A stretch of 64,000 bases of DNA from Pseudomonadales bacterium (GTDB lineage Bacteria > Pseudomonadota > Gammaproteobacteria > Pseudomonadales > Ketobacteraceae), in assembly GCA_002701845.1 (NCBI GenBank), contig NZXG01000002.1, positions 1-64,000 on the forward strand. Direction: 5' to 3'. Position 1 is the first letter of the stretch; every line of letters starts with the position of its first letter. Shown one piece after another: positions 51,602-62,067 of the stretch. A program made the translations under genes and the position numbers. The notes below the pieces were generated by a model that saw only the letters and a program-made list of their open reading frames with translations, did not search any database and was not told where the DNA came from.

Positions 51602-52270
51602 TTAGACCCGGGCCAGCTCGGCACGCATGGTGTCAATCACAGCGCGGTAATCCTCCTGCCCGAAGATAGCGGAGCCAGCCACAAAGGTATCCGCCCCAGC
51701 CCGGGCGATCTCGCGTATATTGCCGGTGCCCACGCCGCCATCAATTTCCAGGCGAATATCCAAGCCGCTGGCGGCGATCAGCCGGCGGGCCTGGCGCAGT
51801 TTTTCCAGGGTGTGGGGGATAAACTTCTGGCCGCCGAAGCCAGGGTTCACCGACATCAGCAGCACCATGTCCAGCTTATCCATCACATGCTCCATATGCT
51901 GCAGTGGAGTGGCCGGGTTGAACACCAGCCCGGCTTTACAACCGCCGTCACGGATCATGGCCAGACTGCGGTCAATGTGCTCACTGGCCTCCGGGTGGAA
52001 GGTAATATAACTGGCGCCGGCCTCAATAAAGTCGCCGATGATCCGGTCCACCGGCTTGACCATCAGATGCACATCAATGGGAGCAGTGATGCCATATTGG
52101 CGTAGTGCCTTACACACCATGGGCCCGATGGTAAGATTGGGCACATAGTGATTATCCATGACGTCAAAGTGCACCACGTCGGCACCGGCCGCCAATACGG
52201 CCTCCACTTCTGCGCCCAGGCGGGCAAAGTCGGCGGCGAGGATGGAAGGGGCAATCAGATAATCGGCCAT
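51602..52270 (-). CDS. rpe: Ribulose-phosphate 3-epimerase
   Basis: This 222-residue TIM-barrel enzyme interconverts ribulose 5-phosphate and xylulose 5-phosphate. It begins with the family's [14 protein letters not shown] and includes [32 protein letters not shown] and EIDGGV. The frame is open far upstream, but the family start at 52270 is clear. It is the first gene of the rpe-gph pair. Confidence 0.97.
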   Translation of the reverse strand: MADYLIAPSILAADFARLGAEVEAVLAAGADVVHFDVMDNHYVPNLTIGPMVCKALRQYGITAPIDVHLMVKPVDRIIGDFIEAGASYITFHPEASEHIDRSLAMIRDGGCKAGLVFNPATPLQHMEHVMDKLDMVLLMSVNPGFGGQKFIPHTLEKLRQARRLIAASGLDIRLEIDGGVGTGNIREIARAGADTFVAGSAIFGQEDYRAVIDTMRAELARV

Positions 52271-52447
52271 GGTGTATTTCCCGGTTGCGTTACAAAGCGC
52301 GCATTGTACAACAACTCCGGGCACCCTGCCCGGGCCGGCGGGCCGGGGTGGATCTGCGTAAATAATACACATTATCCTGTGACGGATTTTACACCGGTGG
52401 GGTCGGGTGAGTGCTACCATGAGGTCCTTCCAATAAGGAGAACGCTC

Positions 52448-53128
52448 ATGCCCGATCTGGTGATACCTGTTGTATTCCCCGACTATCTGATCGCGGTGAA
52501 TACCCCGAAGAAAAGCTTCGAGATTCCCGATCTGATCCCCGGCGTGGACCTGTTGCCGGATCGGGTGGTCATCCCCGAGACCCGTAACAAAGTGCCGGAA
52601 CTGGGCCATGCCGGGGTGCTGTTTATCGACGGCGCCAAGGGCACCACCAAATACTACGAGTACGGGCGTTATGCCCCGGGGGGCATCGTCCGCAAGCTGA
52701 CCATCCGCAATGTTCAGATCAGTGCCGGCGGCCATCCCACCAAGGCTTCCCTCAGCTACACCCTGAGCCAGATTTCCGCCAAGGCGGGCCAGAACGGCCG
52801 CATCAGCGGAGCCTATATCGAAGTACCGGGGAAATACCAGGCCATGCTGGCTTACGCCACCAGGCGCCAGCGGGAAAACAGCAACCCCGCCCGCAAGCCC
52901 TACGACCTGTTCAGCAACAGCTGCAATCATTTTATGAAAGGGGTGATGGAAGCGGCCGCGGTGAACCTGCCCGGCATGATCGACCCGCGCCCCAACTCTT
53001 ACATTGAAGAGATCCGTGACCTGCATCGCGACCTGGACTACACCAAGTCCTCCAATCACCTGCAGGTGGAAAATCCCCCCGAGTCTCTGGCCTGGGCCCG
53101 GGGCATCAGCCAGCCGGCGGCCGCCTGA
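52448..53128 (+). CDS. Permuted papain-like hydrolase, candidate secreted effector
   Basis: This 226-residue protein has no signal peptide or membrane helix. It has the His-then-Cys order of permuted NlpC/P60-type folds: GHAGVLFI with His54, a YYEYGRY stretch, and much later FSNSCNHFM with Cys159. Such enzymes cut peptide or amide bonds, often in peptidoglycan. AAGGAG precedes the ATG. The next gene, a periplasmic lipoprotein, overlaps its stop codon (TGATG). A cytoplasmic hydrolase coupled to a lipoprotein is the arrangement of type VI secretion effector/immunity pairs. No secretion genes are nearby, so export by that route is inference. Confidence 0.75.
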   Translation: MPDLVIPVVFPDYLIAVNTPKKSFEIPDLIPGVDLLPDRVVIPETRNKVPELGHAGVLFIDGAKGTTKYYEYGRYAPGGIVRKLTIRNVQISAGGHPTKASLSYTLSQISAKAGQNGRISGAYIEVPGKYQAMLAYATRRQRENSNPARKPYDLFSNSCNHFMKGVMEAAAVNLPGMIDPRPNSYIEEIRDLHRDLDYTKSSNHLQVENPPESLAWARGISQPAAA

Positions 53129-53526
53129 TGCCTGGGGTACCAGCTTTCCGGACAACTGGCAGCCGAGCCCGGTGGCGCCATCACGGATTGCGCATCCTGC
53201 TGCTGGGGCTTTGGCTGACCGTGGCGGCCTGCGAAGTGGAATCCCAGCCCCCGCAAGGGCCTGCCGGCACCTGGTGGGTGGGTGGCGCTGACGGCGGCGT
53301 ATTCCTCAAAGTCACCGACGACAGCGATCCCAACGACGATCTGTATCAGGGGGCGGTCTATTTCGACAGCGATCAAACCCTCTGGTACCAGGGCCCCCTG
53401 CGGCTGGTGGGCCGGGGCGATTTCGACCCGAGCCAACAGGATCAGTACCTGGGTTGGGACGGTGAGCGAATCCTGTTGGCTGATGGCGCCTATCTGCAGG
53501 CGGTGGATCCCGTACCGGCTCTGTAA
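53128..53526 (+). CDS. Small lipoprotein, candidate immunity protein
   Basis: This 132-residue protein has a signal with lipobox LTVAAC and Cys35. The mature ~97 residues are acidic ([18 protein letters not shown]) with a few aromatic strands, and resemble no family I know. Its start overlaps the stop codon of the hydrolase gene, so the two products are made in a fixed ratio. A periplasmic protein tied to a hydrolase could protect against it. The basic leader before the hydrophobic core is longer than usual, and an in-frame later start is possible. Confidence 0.75.
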   Translation: MPGVPAFRTTGSRARWRHHGLRILLLGLWLTVAACEVESQPPQGPAGTWWVGGADGGVFLKVTDDSDPNDDLYQGAVYFDSDQTLWYQGPLRLVGRGDFDPSQQDQYLGWDGERILLADGAYLQAVDPVPAL

Positions 53527-53579
53527 GCGGCCATTTGCCGGACTATACTGGGGCGGAACACGGACAACCGAGGAATCCC

Positions 53580-54587
53580 ATGTCCTTTCTGCTTCCATTA
53601 CCTCCGGCCCCGCGCCAGGGCCTGTTGTCACTACCGGTGCTGGCGCTGGTAACGGTTTCGATCCTGGCGTTGGCCGCTTCCGCCGTGGCCCAGGAGAATG
53701 CCCAGGCCACCGCGGAAGCCAGCACGCCCCCGACAGCTCCAACACCTGCCCCCCGGCTGCAACCGGAAGCCGTGCGCAGCGAAACCCTGGCGGACAGCAT
53801 CCGCCGCACCGCCCCCCAGACCCAGGTGGTGTGGCTGGAAGCCGGCGCGGATCGCTTTCTGGCCCTGTACCACCCCGACCACAGCGGCCGCACCTTTGCC
53901 AATGCCCTGATCCTGCACGACAACCTGCGCCACCCGGACTGGCCGGGGGCGGTACGCTCCCTGCGTCAGGGGCTGGCGGCCCATGGCTGGAATACCCTCA
54001 GTATCGCGGTACCGGACTATAATCCACCGCCGCCGGACGTGGCTCTGGCTCGGGCCGCCGCTGATCTCTCCCCGGACGCGGCTGATGCCGATGCCGGGAC
54101 CACGGACCCGGACACCACCGCAACAGCCACACCGGAACCTGCCGGAGAAGACCGGAGCAAAGAGATTCCCGACCAATTACAACAACGGGTGAAGACCGCC
54201 ACCGGCTATATGACCCAGCAGGCCCCACTGCCCCTGGCCATTATCGCTGTAGGCACCAGTGCCACTATCCTGGCCAAGCAGGCCCAGACTCTGCTGCGCA
54301 GTAATATCGACGGCCTGGTGATGATCGATCCGGCGCCCCTGCCTCAGCTGGAGGGCTTCAACGAGGCCCTGGATGCCATGGATCTGAGGATTCCGGTGCT
54401 GGACCTGGCGCCGGAGTTTTATCCCCGCTCCGACCCGGTCCTGCGCCGCCAGAACGCCCGACGTCTGGGTCACGACCAGTACCGGCAACGGCTGTTGAAA
54501 GGCTTCCGGCGCGGACTGGACGGCGCCGAACCCCTGCTGCAAAAGACCATCCGGGGCTGGGGCAAACAACAGTTCGGTGAGTCATAA
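53580..54587 (+). CDS. DUF3530 family protein
   Basis: This 335-residue protein has a signal peptide (residues about 1-37, ending SAVAQ), an Ala/Pro/Thr-rich linker, and an alpha/beta-hydrolase-like core of the DUF3530 type. Strands such as ANALILHDN, LSIAVPDY, LAIIAVGTSA and GLVMIDPAP are seen. The usual nucleophile motif G-x-S-x-G is replaced by VGTSAT, so it may not be catalytic. CGAGGAA precedes the ATG. It ends one base before djlA on the opposite strand. Confidence 0.82.
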   Translation: MSFLLPLPPAPRQGLLSLPVLALVTVSILALAASAVAQENAQATAEASTPPTAPTPAPRLQPEAVRSETLADSIRRTAPQTQVVWLEAGADRFLALYHPDHSGRTFANALILHDNLRHPDWPGAVRSLRQGLAAHGWNTLSIAVPDYNPPPPDVALARAAADLSPDAADADAGTTDPDTTATATPEPAGEDRSKEIPDQLQQRVKTATGYMTQQAPLPLAIIAVGTSATILAKQAQTLLRSNIDGLVMIDPAPLPQLEGFNEALDAMDLRIPVLDLAPEFYPRSDPVLRRQNARRLGHDQYRQRLLKGFRRGLDGAEPLLQKTIRGWGKQQFGES

Positions 54588-54588
54588 T

Positions 54589-55422
54589 CTATTTACGGCG
54601 GGTGGCCATAATCACTTCATAGGCGGAACGGATGGCCTGGGACTTTTCCTTGGCCATATCCAGCATTTCCTTGGGCATGCCCCGGGCGATCAGTTTATCC
54701 GGATGATGCTGGCTCATGAGCCGGCGATAGGCGCGCTTCACCTCCGGCGTTGACGCATCGGGCCGCAGGCCGAGAATATCGTGGGCCCGCATCAGTTCGT
54801 CCCCCTCCGACAGGGGTGGCTGATCGGCACTGCCACGGAATTCCTGATAGGCCTGGGCGCTGCGCACAATCCGCTCCAGGTAGGACACCCGGTAGCGAAT
54901 GGTCTGGGCGATATGGGACAGCGTGGCCCACTCCTGCTGGTCCAGTTTGCTGTCCGCCAGGGCCCCCTGCACCAGAATCTCCATAAAAATCTGCAGTAGC
55001 GTGGTGCGGCGGCCACAGGCGTCCCGCAGCTCCATCAGCTCATCACTGATATGGGTAGCCGATTTGCCCCGCTCGAACAGCTCCACTGCCTCGCGCTTCT
55101 GCTCCGGCGACAACCCCATCCGGTTCATCACCGCCGTGGTCCACTGGATTTCCGCTTCACAGACGGCGCCGTCGCACTTGGCCACCCGGCCCAGGGCCAC
55201 AAAGGTGGCTACAAAAAAAGTGTGCTGAATGGCGGAATCCCGGGGTTTGGGTTTGGGCTGGGCAATCTGGTAGACACTGCCGCTGAGTTGGATAATGGCG
55301 TCGAACTGGTGCCCCAGCCAGCCTCCGATCAATGCCCCCAGTATCCCCAGGGGACCACCCCCGGCCAGGAAAAAACCCACCAACACACCCAGCAAAGGGC
55401 CGATCCAGATCAGGGATGTCAC
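54589..55422 (-). CDS. djlA: Co-chaperone DjlA
   Basis: This 277-residue protein has an N-terminal membrane segment (IGPLLGVLVGFFLAGGG), a TerB-like central domain (about 55-180) and a C-terminal J domain with SQHHPDKL near residue 245. It stimulates DnaK at the membrane. The GTG at 55422 is chosen because AGGAG lies nearby and the membrane segment begins at once. Its start overlaps the murU stop codon by 4 bp. Confidence 0.93.
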   Translation of the reverse strand: MTSLIWIGPLLGVLVGFFLAGGGPLGILGALIGGWLGHQFDAIIQLSGSVYQIAQPKPKPRDSAIQHTFFVATFVALGRVAKCDGAVCEAEIQWTTAVMNRMGLSPEQKREAVELFERGKSATHISDELMELRDACGRRTTLLQIFMEILVQGALADSKLDQQEWATLSHIAQTIRYRVSYLERIVRSAQAYQEFRGSADQPPLSEGDELMRAHDILGLRPDASTPEVKRAYRRLMSQHHPDKLIARGMPKEMLDMAKEKSQAIRSAYEVIMATRRK

Positions 55423-56087
55423 GCACTGTTCTCCTGCAGTTTTTGTTCTAGTAAGCGCAAACGCTCCGGTGTGCCCACGTCGAGCCATTCGCCCCGGTGA
55501 CATTCACCGGTCACCTGCCGGCTGGCCATGGCCTCACGCAACAGGGGCGCCAGGGGAAAGCGGCCGGCCTCACAGCCCGCCAGTAATTCCGGCCGCACCA
55601 CGCTGATGCCGCTGAAGGTCAGTCGCGGCGTGCCTTCGGCCCGCACCTGGTCGGCCACCAGGGCAAAATCACCGGCCGGGTGCTGGGGCGGATTGGGCAC
55701 CAGCACCAGGTGGGCCAGGCCCGCCGGTGGCCGGAGCAATCGCTGCAACGGATAATCAGTCCAGACATCGCTGTTAACCAGCAAAAACGGCTCTGTGCCC
55801 AGTAAGGGTAGCGCATGGTGGATACCGCCGCCGGTTTCCAGCCGCTCCGGCTCCCGGCTCACTGCGATGCTCAGGGGCAAGTCTTCCTGCTGCCGCAGAA
55901 AGGCCTCCACCTGGTCCGCCAGATAAGAGATATTAACCACCACCTGCGCCACCCCCGCCGCCGCCAGCCGCTCCAGCTGATGCCGCAGCAGGGGCTTGCC
56001 CGCCACCGGCAACAGGGGTTTGGGACAATCCCGGGTCAGTTCACCCATGCGCTCTCCCCGGCCCGCCGCCAGCACCATGGCCTTCAC
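55419..56087 (-). CDS. murU: N-acetylmuramate-1-phosphate uridylyltransferase
   Basis: This 222-residue nucleotidyltransferase makes UDP-N-acetylmuramate from recycled N-acetylmuramate 1-phosphate, bypassing fosfomycin-sensitive MurA. It has the LAAGRGERM and CPKPLLPVAGKP motifs of sugar nucleotidyltransferases, and LVNSDVWTD. The GTG at 56087 gives the same N-terminus as Pseudomonas MurU and overlaps the amgK stop codon (GTGA). It is coupled to amgK and djlA. Together with Mpl it points to active cell-wall recycling. Confidence 0.95.
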   Translation of the reverse strand: MKAMVLAAGRGERMGELTRDCPKPLLPVAGKPLLRHQLERLAAAGVAQVVVNISYLADQVEAFLRQQEDLPLSIAVSREPERLETGGGIHHALPLLGTEPFLLVNSDVWTDYPLQRLLRPPAGLAHLVLVPNPPQHPAGDFALVADQVRAEGTPRLTFSGISVVRPELLAGCEAGRFPLAPLLREAMASRQVTGECHRGEWLDVGTPERLRLLEQKLQENSA

Positions 56088-57184
56088 CAGGCCAGCTCCG
56101 GGCGTTCCCTCTGGAACAATACGGCGCTGGCGGGAAACCGTTCCACTAAGGGGGGAACCACAACCCGGATCAGCCAATCGGCAAACTGGCGCAGACAGGC
56201 GGGCCCGTCCCCGCCACAGGCCTGTAACTCCATCAGCAGATACTGTATCGACTGCGGGGTATGTTCCAGATAGCCGGTTTTACCGTCCCGGTCATGGAGG
56301 CGGGCGAAGATCCCGGCCACCTTCAGATGGCGCTGAGCCCCCATGGCATTGAAATCCAGCCAGAACTGCTGATCGTCCAGCTCACCCAGGCCCCGCAGGC
56401 GCAAATCCGCAGCGAACCGTTCCACCCAGCGTCTAACATCACGCTGATCCCAGGTGGGGAAGGTTTCGTCCCGCAGCAGGGACACCAGATCATAGGTCAC
56501 CGGCCCCCGAACCGCGTCCTGAAAATCAATCACCCCCAGGCGACCATTGGCCAATGGCATCAGGTTGCGGGTGTGAAAATCCCGATGCACCGGCACCTGC
56601 TGTTGTTGCAGAGCCCACTGCTCCAGAACCTCAAACACCGCTGTCAGCAGTTGCCGCTCCGGAGCCGCCAGGGTCAGCCCCATAAAGCGTTCGCAGAACC
56701 AGTGGGGGAACAGCTCCATCTCCCGCCGCAACAACTCGCGGCTGTAGTCCGGCAGGGGCGAAGCACTGAAGTCCGCCTGCATGATGGCCTGAATCTCCTG
56801 CAGCGCAACGGTCAGATAAGGTTCCGCCGTGGCCGGCGTCAGTACCTGCTTCAGCAGCGTATCCCCCAGATCGGACAGCAGCAGGAACCCGTGCTCCAGG
56901 TCGTCGGCCAGTATCTGCGGCACCGGCACGCCGGCGCCGGCCAGGGCCCGGTCCACCGCCACGAAAGCAGCGTTGTCCTCATGTTGCGGCGGCGCGTCCA
57001 CCGCGATCACCGAGCCCAGCGCCACCGTTTCCGGCAGCTGGCAGCGGAAATAGCGCCGGAAGCTGGCGTCACCGGACACGGCGGCCAGGGGCAGGGGTGG
57101 CCCCTGATAAATATTGCAGGCATAGAGCTGCCAGTTGACCCAGGCGCTGAGTCCGGCAAGGCGATGGTCTGACGACTGATCCAT
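56084..57184 (-). CDS. amgK: N-acetylmuramate/N-acetylglucosamine kinase
   Basis: This 366-residue enzyme phosphorylates the anomeric position of N-acetylmuramate, providing the substrate for MurU. It has the aminoglycoside-phosphotransferase fold, with VHRDFHTRNLM as the catalytic loop near residue 206 and GVIDFQDA as the metal-binding motif. GDASFRRYFR near residue 35 is the nucleotide loop. The ATG at 57184 is favoured over an upstream extension. It is divergent from lptD by 106 bp, as in Pseudomonas. Confidence 0.95.
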   Translation of the reverse strand: MDQSSDHRLAGLSAWVNWQLYACNIYQGPPLPLAAVSGDASFRRYFRCQLPETVALGSVIAVDAPPQHEDNAAFVAVDRALAGAGVPVPQILADDLEHGFLLLSDLGDTLLKQVLTPATAEPYLTVALQEIQAIMQADFSASPLPDYSRELLRREMELFPHWFCERFMGLTLAAPERQLLTAVFEVLEQWALQQQQVPVHRDFHTRNLMPLANGRLGVIDFQDAVRGPVTYDLVSLLRDETFPTWDQRDVRRWVERFAADLRLRGLGELDDQQFWLDFNAMGAQRHLKVAGIFARLHDRDGKTGYLEHTPQSIQYLLMELQACGGDGPACLRQFADWLIRVVVPPLVERFPASAVLFQRERPELAW

Positions 57185-57290
57185 AGTGGCGGGCGAGGCA
57201 AATCTGTGACTGATAAAGGTTGATCGTGTATCATCACACCAGACTGAAAACAGGGTCAAGCGATCTTGGCATATTCCTAAGCCTTACTTC

Positions 57291-59702
57291 ATGAATTGGA
57301 AACGAATTTCAGCCGCCCTGGGCATCTGGGTGGTGGCGGTGTCGGCCGCACTGGCGGAACCCGTCAGCGACCCGCAAAACAACAATCAGGCCCCGGCCGC
57401 GCCCGCTTTCGAACCCGCCGTGCCCGCTAATCCCTATCGCCACCTGGACTGGGTCACAGCGACAGCGATCGCGGCCATGCCGGCGGCGGAGCGGCCGCAG
57501 TTTTCCGGCATCTGCGAGGGCCTGTATCTGGCCCCGGTGGTATCCACCGGCGATCCCACTCAATCCCGCATTGAAGCCTCCGCCGACAACTTCGACACCC
57601 TGGAGGATGGCACCAATGTGCTCAGCGGTAATGTGGTGCTGAAGCAGGGTAACCGGGAGCTGTACAGCGAGGAAATCCGCCTCAACCGGGTCACCCGGGC
57701 CACCTCGCTGCGGGGTGATGTAAAAATTCGCCAGCAGGGGATGCTGATTCTGGGGGACAGTGCGGAAATCAATCTCAACGAGCGCAAACTGGACGTACGG
57801 GAGACTGAGTACGTCATCCACAGCCTGCATGTGCACGGGACCGCCGGCCGCATTTATAACCCGGAGGAGCGGATCCTGGTGCTGGATCGCAGCACCTACA
57901 CCACCTGCGCCCCCAACAACGAGTCCTGGGTGATCAAGGCCAAGGAAATCCGTCTTAATGAGGAATCCGGCTGGGGCGAAGTTACCGGCGCCACCGTGGA
58001 ACTGGGGGGTATTCCCGTGGTGTATCTGCCCTGGTGGACTTTTCCCATCGATGATCGCCGCCAGTCCGGGTTTCTTTTCCCCAGCATTGGCAGCGGCGAG
58101 AACGGCCTGGATCTGTCCACTCCCTACTATCTGAATCTGGCCCCCAATTACGACGCCACCATCACCCCCCGTTATCTGGCGGACCGGGGCGAAATGCTGG
58201 AAGCGGAATTTCGCTATCTGAGCGAACATACGGAAGGGGATGTGGGCCTTGGCTACATGCCCGACGATCAGCAATACGGTGATCGCCGCTCCCTGGTAAC
58301 CTGGCACCACGAAGGGGCCTACGGCAACACCTGGAGCAACACCGTCGACTACACCCGGGTGGGGGACAGCGATCACTTCCTGGACCTGGATACCACCCTC
58401 AACACCAGTTCCGCCACCCATCTGGATCAACGGGCGGATCTGGACTACTACGGCGAACACTGGCACAGCTCGGTGCTGGTGAGCCAGTACCAGACCCTGG
58501 ATGAACTGATTCTGGATCAGGACCTGCCCTACCGGCGCCTGCCGCAACTGCGCACCCTGGGGCTGTTCCCCTGGTACAATAACCGGCTGCAACTGCGCCT
58601 GGGGGCGGAATACACCTACTTTGATCATCCCGAGGACATCATCAACGGCCCCACCAGCGCGGACCGGGTGCGGCTGAATCCGTCTTTGCTCTACAACTAC
58701 CGCCGGCCCTGGGGCTTTGTGGTCCCCAAAATCTCCTTTCATTACCGCTACTACGATCTCAACCAGGTGAATCTGGCGGACAACGAGAAAGACATCGACA
58801 ACCGCAGTTTCAGCCTGGATACCGGTCTTTATCTGGACCGGCCATTTCAGTTCCGCGGCACCAACTATCTGCAGACCCTGGAGCCCCGGGTGTTCTACCT
58901 GTACGCACCCTATCAGGATCAGAACGATCTGCCCCTGTTTGACACCGCCAAGACCAGCTTTGGCTTCGAGCAGCTGTTCCGGGACAACCGCTTCACCGGC
59001 GGGGATCGCATCGGTGACGCCAACCAGGTGTCAGTGGGGCTCACTTCGCGGCTGATCAATCAGGACACCGGCGCCGAAGAGGTGAACATCAGTCTGGGGC
59101 AGATCTTTTATCTGCGGGATCGGGAAGTGCAGTTAAATATGGATGACGACCCCGAGGACACCACCCTGTCCCCCTTTGTGGCCCGCATGAGCTGGTTGCT
59201 GAATCAGCACTGGTCCTGGCGCGCGGAAACCCAGCTGGACACCCAGGAAAACAATCTGGACAGCGCCGTGACCGGCTTTCGCTACCGGGACGATTACGGC
59301 AACCTGATGAACCTCACCTTCAATTACTACGACAGTGGCGCGGTGCTGGCGGACCCGGAAGCGGAGGACATCAAGCAGTCGGACTTCAGCTTCATCTGGA
59401 GTATCAACCAGCGCTGGGGCATTATTGGCCGCTGGGGATTCGACCTGGAACAGCAGCGATCCTATGACAATATCCTGGGCTTCGAGTACGAAAGCTGCTG
59501 CTGGCGGGCGCGGCTGGTGAACCGACGTTATCTGAAAGAGTCCAATGACGAAAATGAAGTGGTGGAACCATCCCAGGGCATCTATTTCCAGTTTGAACTG
59601 AAGGGCCTTGGCGGCCTGGGCGGGGCCCTGGACCGCCTGCTGGACGATGCCATTTCCGGTTACCGGGAGCGGGAGGAGTCCCGCCCACCCAATTTCTACT
59701 AG
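57291..59702 (+). CDS. lptD: LPS-assembly protein LptD
   Basis: This 803-residue outer-membrane barrel inserts lipopolysaccharide into the outer leaflet, together with LptE. It has a signal peptide ending at SAALA, an OstA/jellyroll domain (about 90-240) and the LptD barrel to the end. The four Cys that form the essential disulfides are present: Cys75, Cys206, and the pair Cys736-Cys737 in YESCCWRARL. The ATG at 57291 follows a weak site. It heads the lptD-surA-pdxA-ksgA-apaG-apaH operon. Confidence 0.97.
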   Translation: MNWKRISAALGIWVVAVSAALAEPVSDPQNNNQAPAAPAFEPAVPANPYRHLDWVTATAIAAMPAAERPQFSGICEGLYLAPVVSTGDPTQSRIEASADNFDTLEDGTNVLSGNVVLKQGNRELYSEEIRLNRVTRATSLRGDVKIRQQGMLILGDSAEINLNERKLDVRETEYVIHSLHVHGTAGRIYNPEERILVLDRSTYTTCAPNNESWVIKAKEIRLNEESGWGEVTGATVELGGIPVVYLPWWTFPIDDRRQSGFLFPSIGSGENGLDLSTPYYLNLAPNYDATITPRYLADRGEMLEAEFRYLSEHTEGDVGLGYMPDDQQYGDRRSLVTWHHEGAYGNTWSNTVDYTRVGDSDHFLDLDTTLNTSSATHLDQRADLDYYGEHWHSSVLVSQYQTLDELILDQDLPYRRLPQLRTLGLFPWYNNRLQLRLGAEYTYFDHPEDIINGPTSADRVRLNPSLLYNYRRPWGFVVPKISFHYRYYDLNQVNLADNEKDIDNRSFSLDTGLYLDRPFQFRGTNYLQTLEPRVFYLYAPYQDQNDLPLFDTAKTSFGFEQLFRDNRFTGGDRIGDANQVSVGLTSRLINQDTGAEEVNISLGQIFYLRDREVQLNMDDDPEDTTLSPFVARMSWLLNQHWSWRAETQLDTQENNLDSAVTGFRYRDDYGNLMNLTFNYYDSGAVLADPEAEDIKQSDFSFIWSINQRWGIIGRWGFDLEQQRSYDNILGFEYESCCWRARLVNRRYLKESNDENEVVEPSQGIYFQFELKGLGGLGGALDRLLDDAISGYREREESRPPNFY

Positions 59703-59779
59703 GGCCAGTGCCCGGTACCAGGGCTCGTTGTTACCGGGCCTGGCCTATCCAAATATTGACAACTGAAAGCGGGAGACTC

Positions 59780-61093
59780 ATGACCCAAACACCCATCCGC
59801 ACTTTACGGCGAACCCTGCGGCCGACTGCGCACCTGCTGCTGGCCGGGCTGATGCTGGCTCTGGCCGCCGTGACTCAGGCCGCCCCCAAAACCCTGGACC
59901 AGGTGGCGGCCATCGTCGACGACGACATCATCATGCAGTCGGAACTGCTGGAGCGGGCGGCCACCATCCGCTCCCGCATGCGCCAGCAACAGACTGAGCT
60001 GCCACCCACGGAGGTGCTGCTGGATCAGGTGCTGGAGCGCATGATCGTGGAAAGTATTGAGCTGCAGATGGCGGAAAAAGCCGGCATCAGAATCAGTGAC
60101 AACCAGCTCAATGAGACCCTGTCCAATATTGCGCGTCAGAATAATCTTTCCACCGAAGAATTTCGCGCCACAGTGCTGAAAGAAGGCATCTCCTGGCCGG
60201 CGTTGCGGGAGCAGATCCGGCGGGAGCTCATCGTGAACCAGCTGCGCCAGCGTCGGGTGGGAAGCCGTATTCAAATCAGTGATCAGGACGTGGAGAATTT
60301 TCTGAATTCCGAGGTGGCGAAAACCAATCTGGCACCGGATTACCGGCTGGGGCATATTCTGATTGCAGTAAACAACAGCAACTCCCCCCAGCGGGCAGAG
60401 GAAAAAGCCATGGAGGTGTACCGCAAACTTCAGGATGGCGCTGACCTCGCCGCCATGGCGGTACAATACTCCAGCGGTGAGAACGCCCTCTCCGGCGGCG
60501 ATCTGGGCTGGCGCAAGGCGGCGCAACTGCCCACCCTGTTTGCCGATACCGTGCTGGAGATGGACAAAGGGGATATCTCGCGCCCCATCCGCAGCGCCAG
60601 TGGCTTCCATATCATCAAGGTGCTGGACCTGCGGGGCGGTACCGAACAGATCGTGCGCCAGACCAAGGTACGGCACATTCTGGTGAAGCCCAATGAAATC
60701 CGCAACGAGCAGGAAACCCGTAAACTGATCAACGATATTTATCAGCAGTTGCAGCAGGATCCCGACCAGTTCGGCACCCTCGCCAAAACCTATTCCGACG
60801 ATCCGGGCAGTGCCCTGCAGGGGGGAGAAATGGACTGGGTCAACCCCGGCACCATGGTGCCGGAGTTTGAGGAACGCATGCAGAGTATTGCGGTGGGGGA
60901 GATTTCCCAACCCTTCCGCACCCAGTACGGCTGGCACGTATTACAGGTGCAGGAGCGCCGTAACCAGGATATGAGTGAGGAATTCCGCTACAACCGGGCC
61001 CGGCAGATGTTGCAGAAACGCCGCTTCGATGAGGAACTGGACAGCTGGCTGCGGGAAATCCGGCAAAACGCCTACGTCGAGAAAAAGATCTAA
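59780..61093 (+). CDS. surA: Periplasmic chaperone SurA
   Basis: This 437-residue peptidyl-prolyl isomerase and chaperone escorts outer-membrane proteins such as LptD. It has a signal peptide ending at TQAAP, an N-terminal chaperone domain ([15 protein letters not shown]), and two parvulin domains, the second with [11 protein letters not shown] near residue 296. CGGGAG precedes the ATG at 59780; the frame is open further upstream but reads as non-coding. Its stop overlaps the pdxA start (TAATG). Confidence 0.96.
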   Translation: MTQTPIRTLRRTLRPTAHLLLAGLMLALAAVTQAAPKTLDQVAAIVDDDIIMQSELLERAATIRSRMRQQQTELPPTEVLLDQVLERMIVESIELQMAEKAGIRISDNQLNETLSNIARQNNLSTEEFRATVLKEGISWPALREQIRRELIVNQLRQRRVGSRIQISDQDVENFLNSEVAKTNLAPDYRLGHILIAVNNSNSPQRAEEKAMEVYRKLQDGADLAAMAVQYSSGENALSGGDLGWRKAAQLPTLFADTVLEMDKGDISRPIRSASGFHIIKVLDLRGGTEQIVRQTKVRHILVKPNEIRNEQETRKLINDIYQQLQQDPDQFGTLAKTYSDDPGSALQGGEMDWVNPGTMVPEFEERMQSIAVGEISQPFRTQYGWHVLQVQERRNQDMSEEFRYNRARQMLQKRRFDEELDSWLREIRQNAYVEKKI

Positions 61094-62067
61094 TGGATAT
61101 TGTCATCACCCCCGGGGAGCCCGCCGGCATCGGCCCGGATCTGGTGCTGCAGCTGGCCAGCCAGGAGAACTGCGGTGACTGGGTGGTGGTGGCCGACCCG
61201 GCCCTATTGGAACAGCGGGCCCGGGATCTGGGCCTGAAGGTGGCGCTGCGGCCCGCCTCGGACCGCACCGGCAAAGGACAGCTGCGGGTGCTGCCGGCAT
61301 TCCTGGCGGCTCCCGTAACCCCGGGGCGCCCCGACCCCGCCAATGCCCGCTATGTGCTGGACACCCTGGATCAGGCCATCAGCGGCTGCCGCCAGGGGCG
61401 TTTCGGCGCCATGGTCACCGGCCCGGTGCAGAAGTCCGTGATCAATGACGCCGGCATCAGCTTTAGCGGTCATACCGAATACCTGCAGCAGAAGTGCCAG
61501 GTGGATCAGGTGGTGATGATGCTCGCCACCCCCGGTCTGCGGGTGGTTTTGGCCACCACTCACCTGCCACTGCGGGCGGTGGCCGACGCCATAACGCCGG
61601 CGCTACTGGAGCGGGTACTCACTATTACCCACCACAGCCTGATCCAGCAGTTTGGTATCCCCCGCCCCCGTCTGCTGGTGTGTGGTCTCAACCCCCACGC
61701 CGGCGAGGGGGGCCACCTGGGGCGGGAGGAACTGGCGGTCATCAACCCCACCCTGGAGCGGTTGCGGCAAACCGGCATGGAGCTTACCGGGCCACTGCCC
61801 GCCGACACCCTGTTCACCCCCCACCATCTGGCCCGGGGGGACGCGGTGCTGGCCATGTACCACGATCAGGGCCTGCCGGTGCTCAAACACATGGGGTTTG
61901 GTCAGGCGGTGAACATCACCCTGGGGCTCCCCATCATCCGCACCTCGGTGGACCACGGCACAGCGCTGGACCTGGCGGCCCGGGGCGGCGCCGACAGTGG
62001 CAGCCTGCGGGCGGCGCTCACCCAGGCCCGGGACATGGTGGCGGCCGCCGCCGGAGGTTCCCCATGA
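61093..62067 (+). CDS. pdxA: 4-hydroxythreonine-4-phosphate dehydrogenase
   Basis: This 324-residue enzyme oxidises 4-hydroxythreonine 4-phosphate in pyridoxal-phosphate synthesis. Motifs are [12 protein letters not shown] at the N-terminus, [11 protein letters not shown] near 116, SGHTEYL with a metal His, [10 protein letters not shown] near 200, and [11 protein letters not shown] near 256. Its start overlaps the surA stop and its stop overlaps the ksgA start, so all three are translationally coupled. Confidence 0.97.
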   Translation: MDIVITPGEPAGIGPDLVLQLASQENCGDWVVVADPALLEQRARDLGLKVALRPASDRTGKGQLRVLPAFLAAPVTPGRPDPANARYVLDTLDQAISGCRQGRFGAMVTGPVQKSVINDAGISFSGHTEYLQQKCQVDQVVMMLATPGLRVVLATTHLPLRAVADAITPALLERVLTITHHSLIQQFGIPRPRLLVCGLNPHAGEGGHLGREELAVINPTLERLRQTGMELTGPLPADTLFTPHHLARGDAVLAMYHDQGLPVLKHMGFGQAVNITLGLPIIRTSVDHGTALDLAARGGADSGSLRAALTQARDMVAAAAGGSP

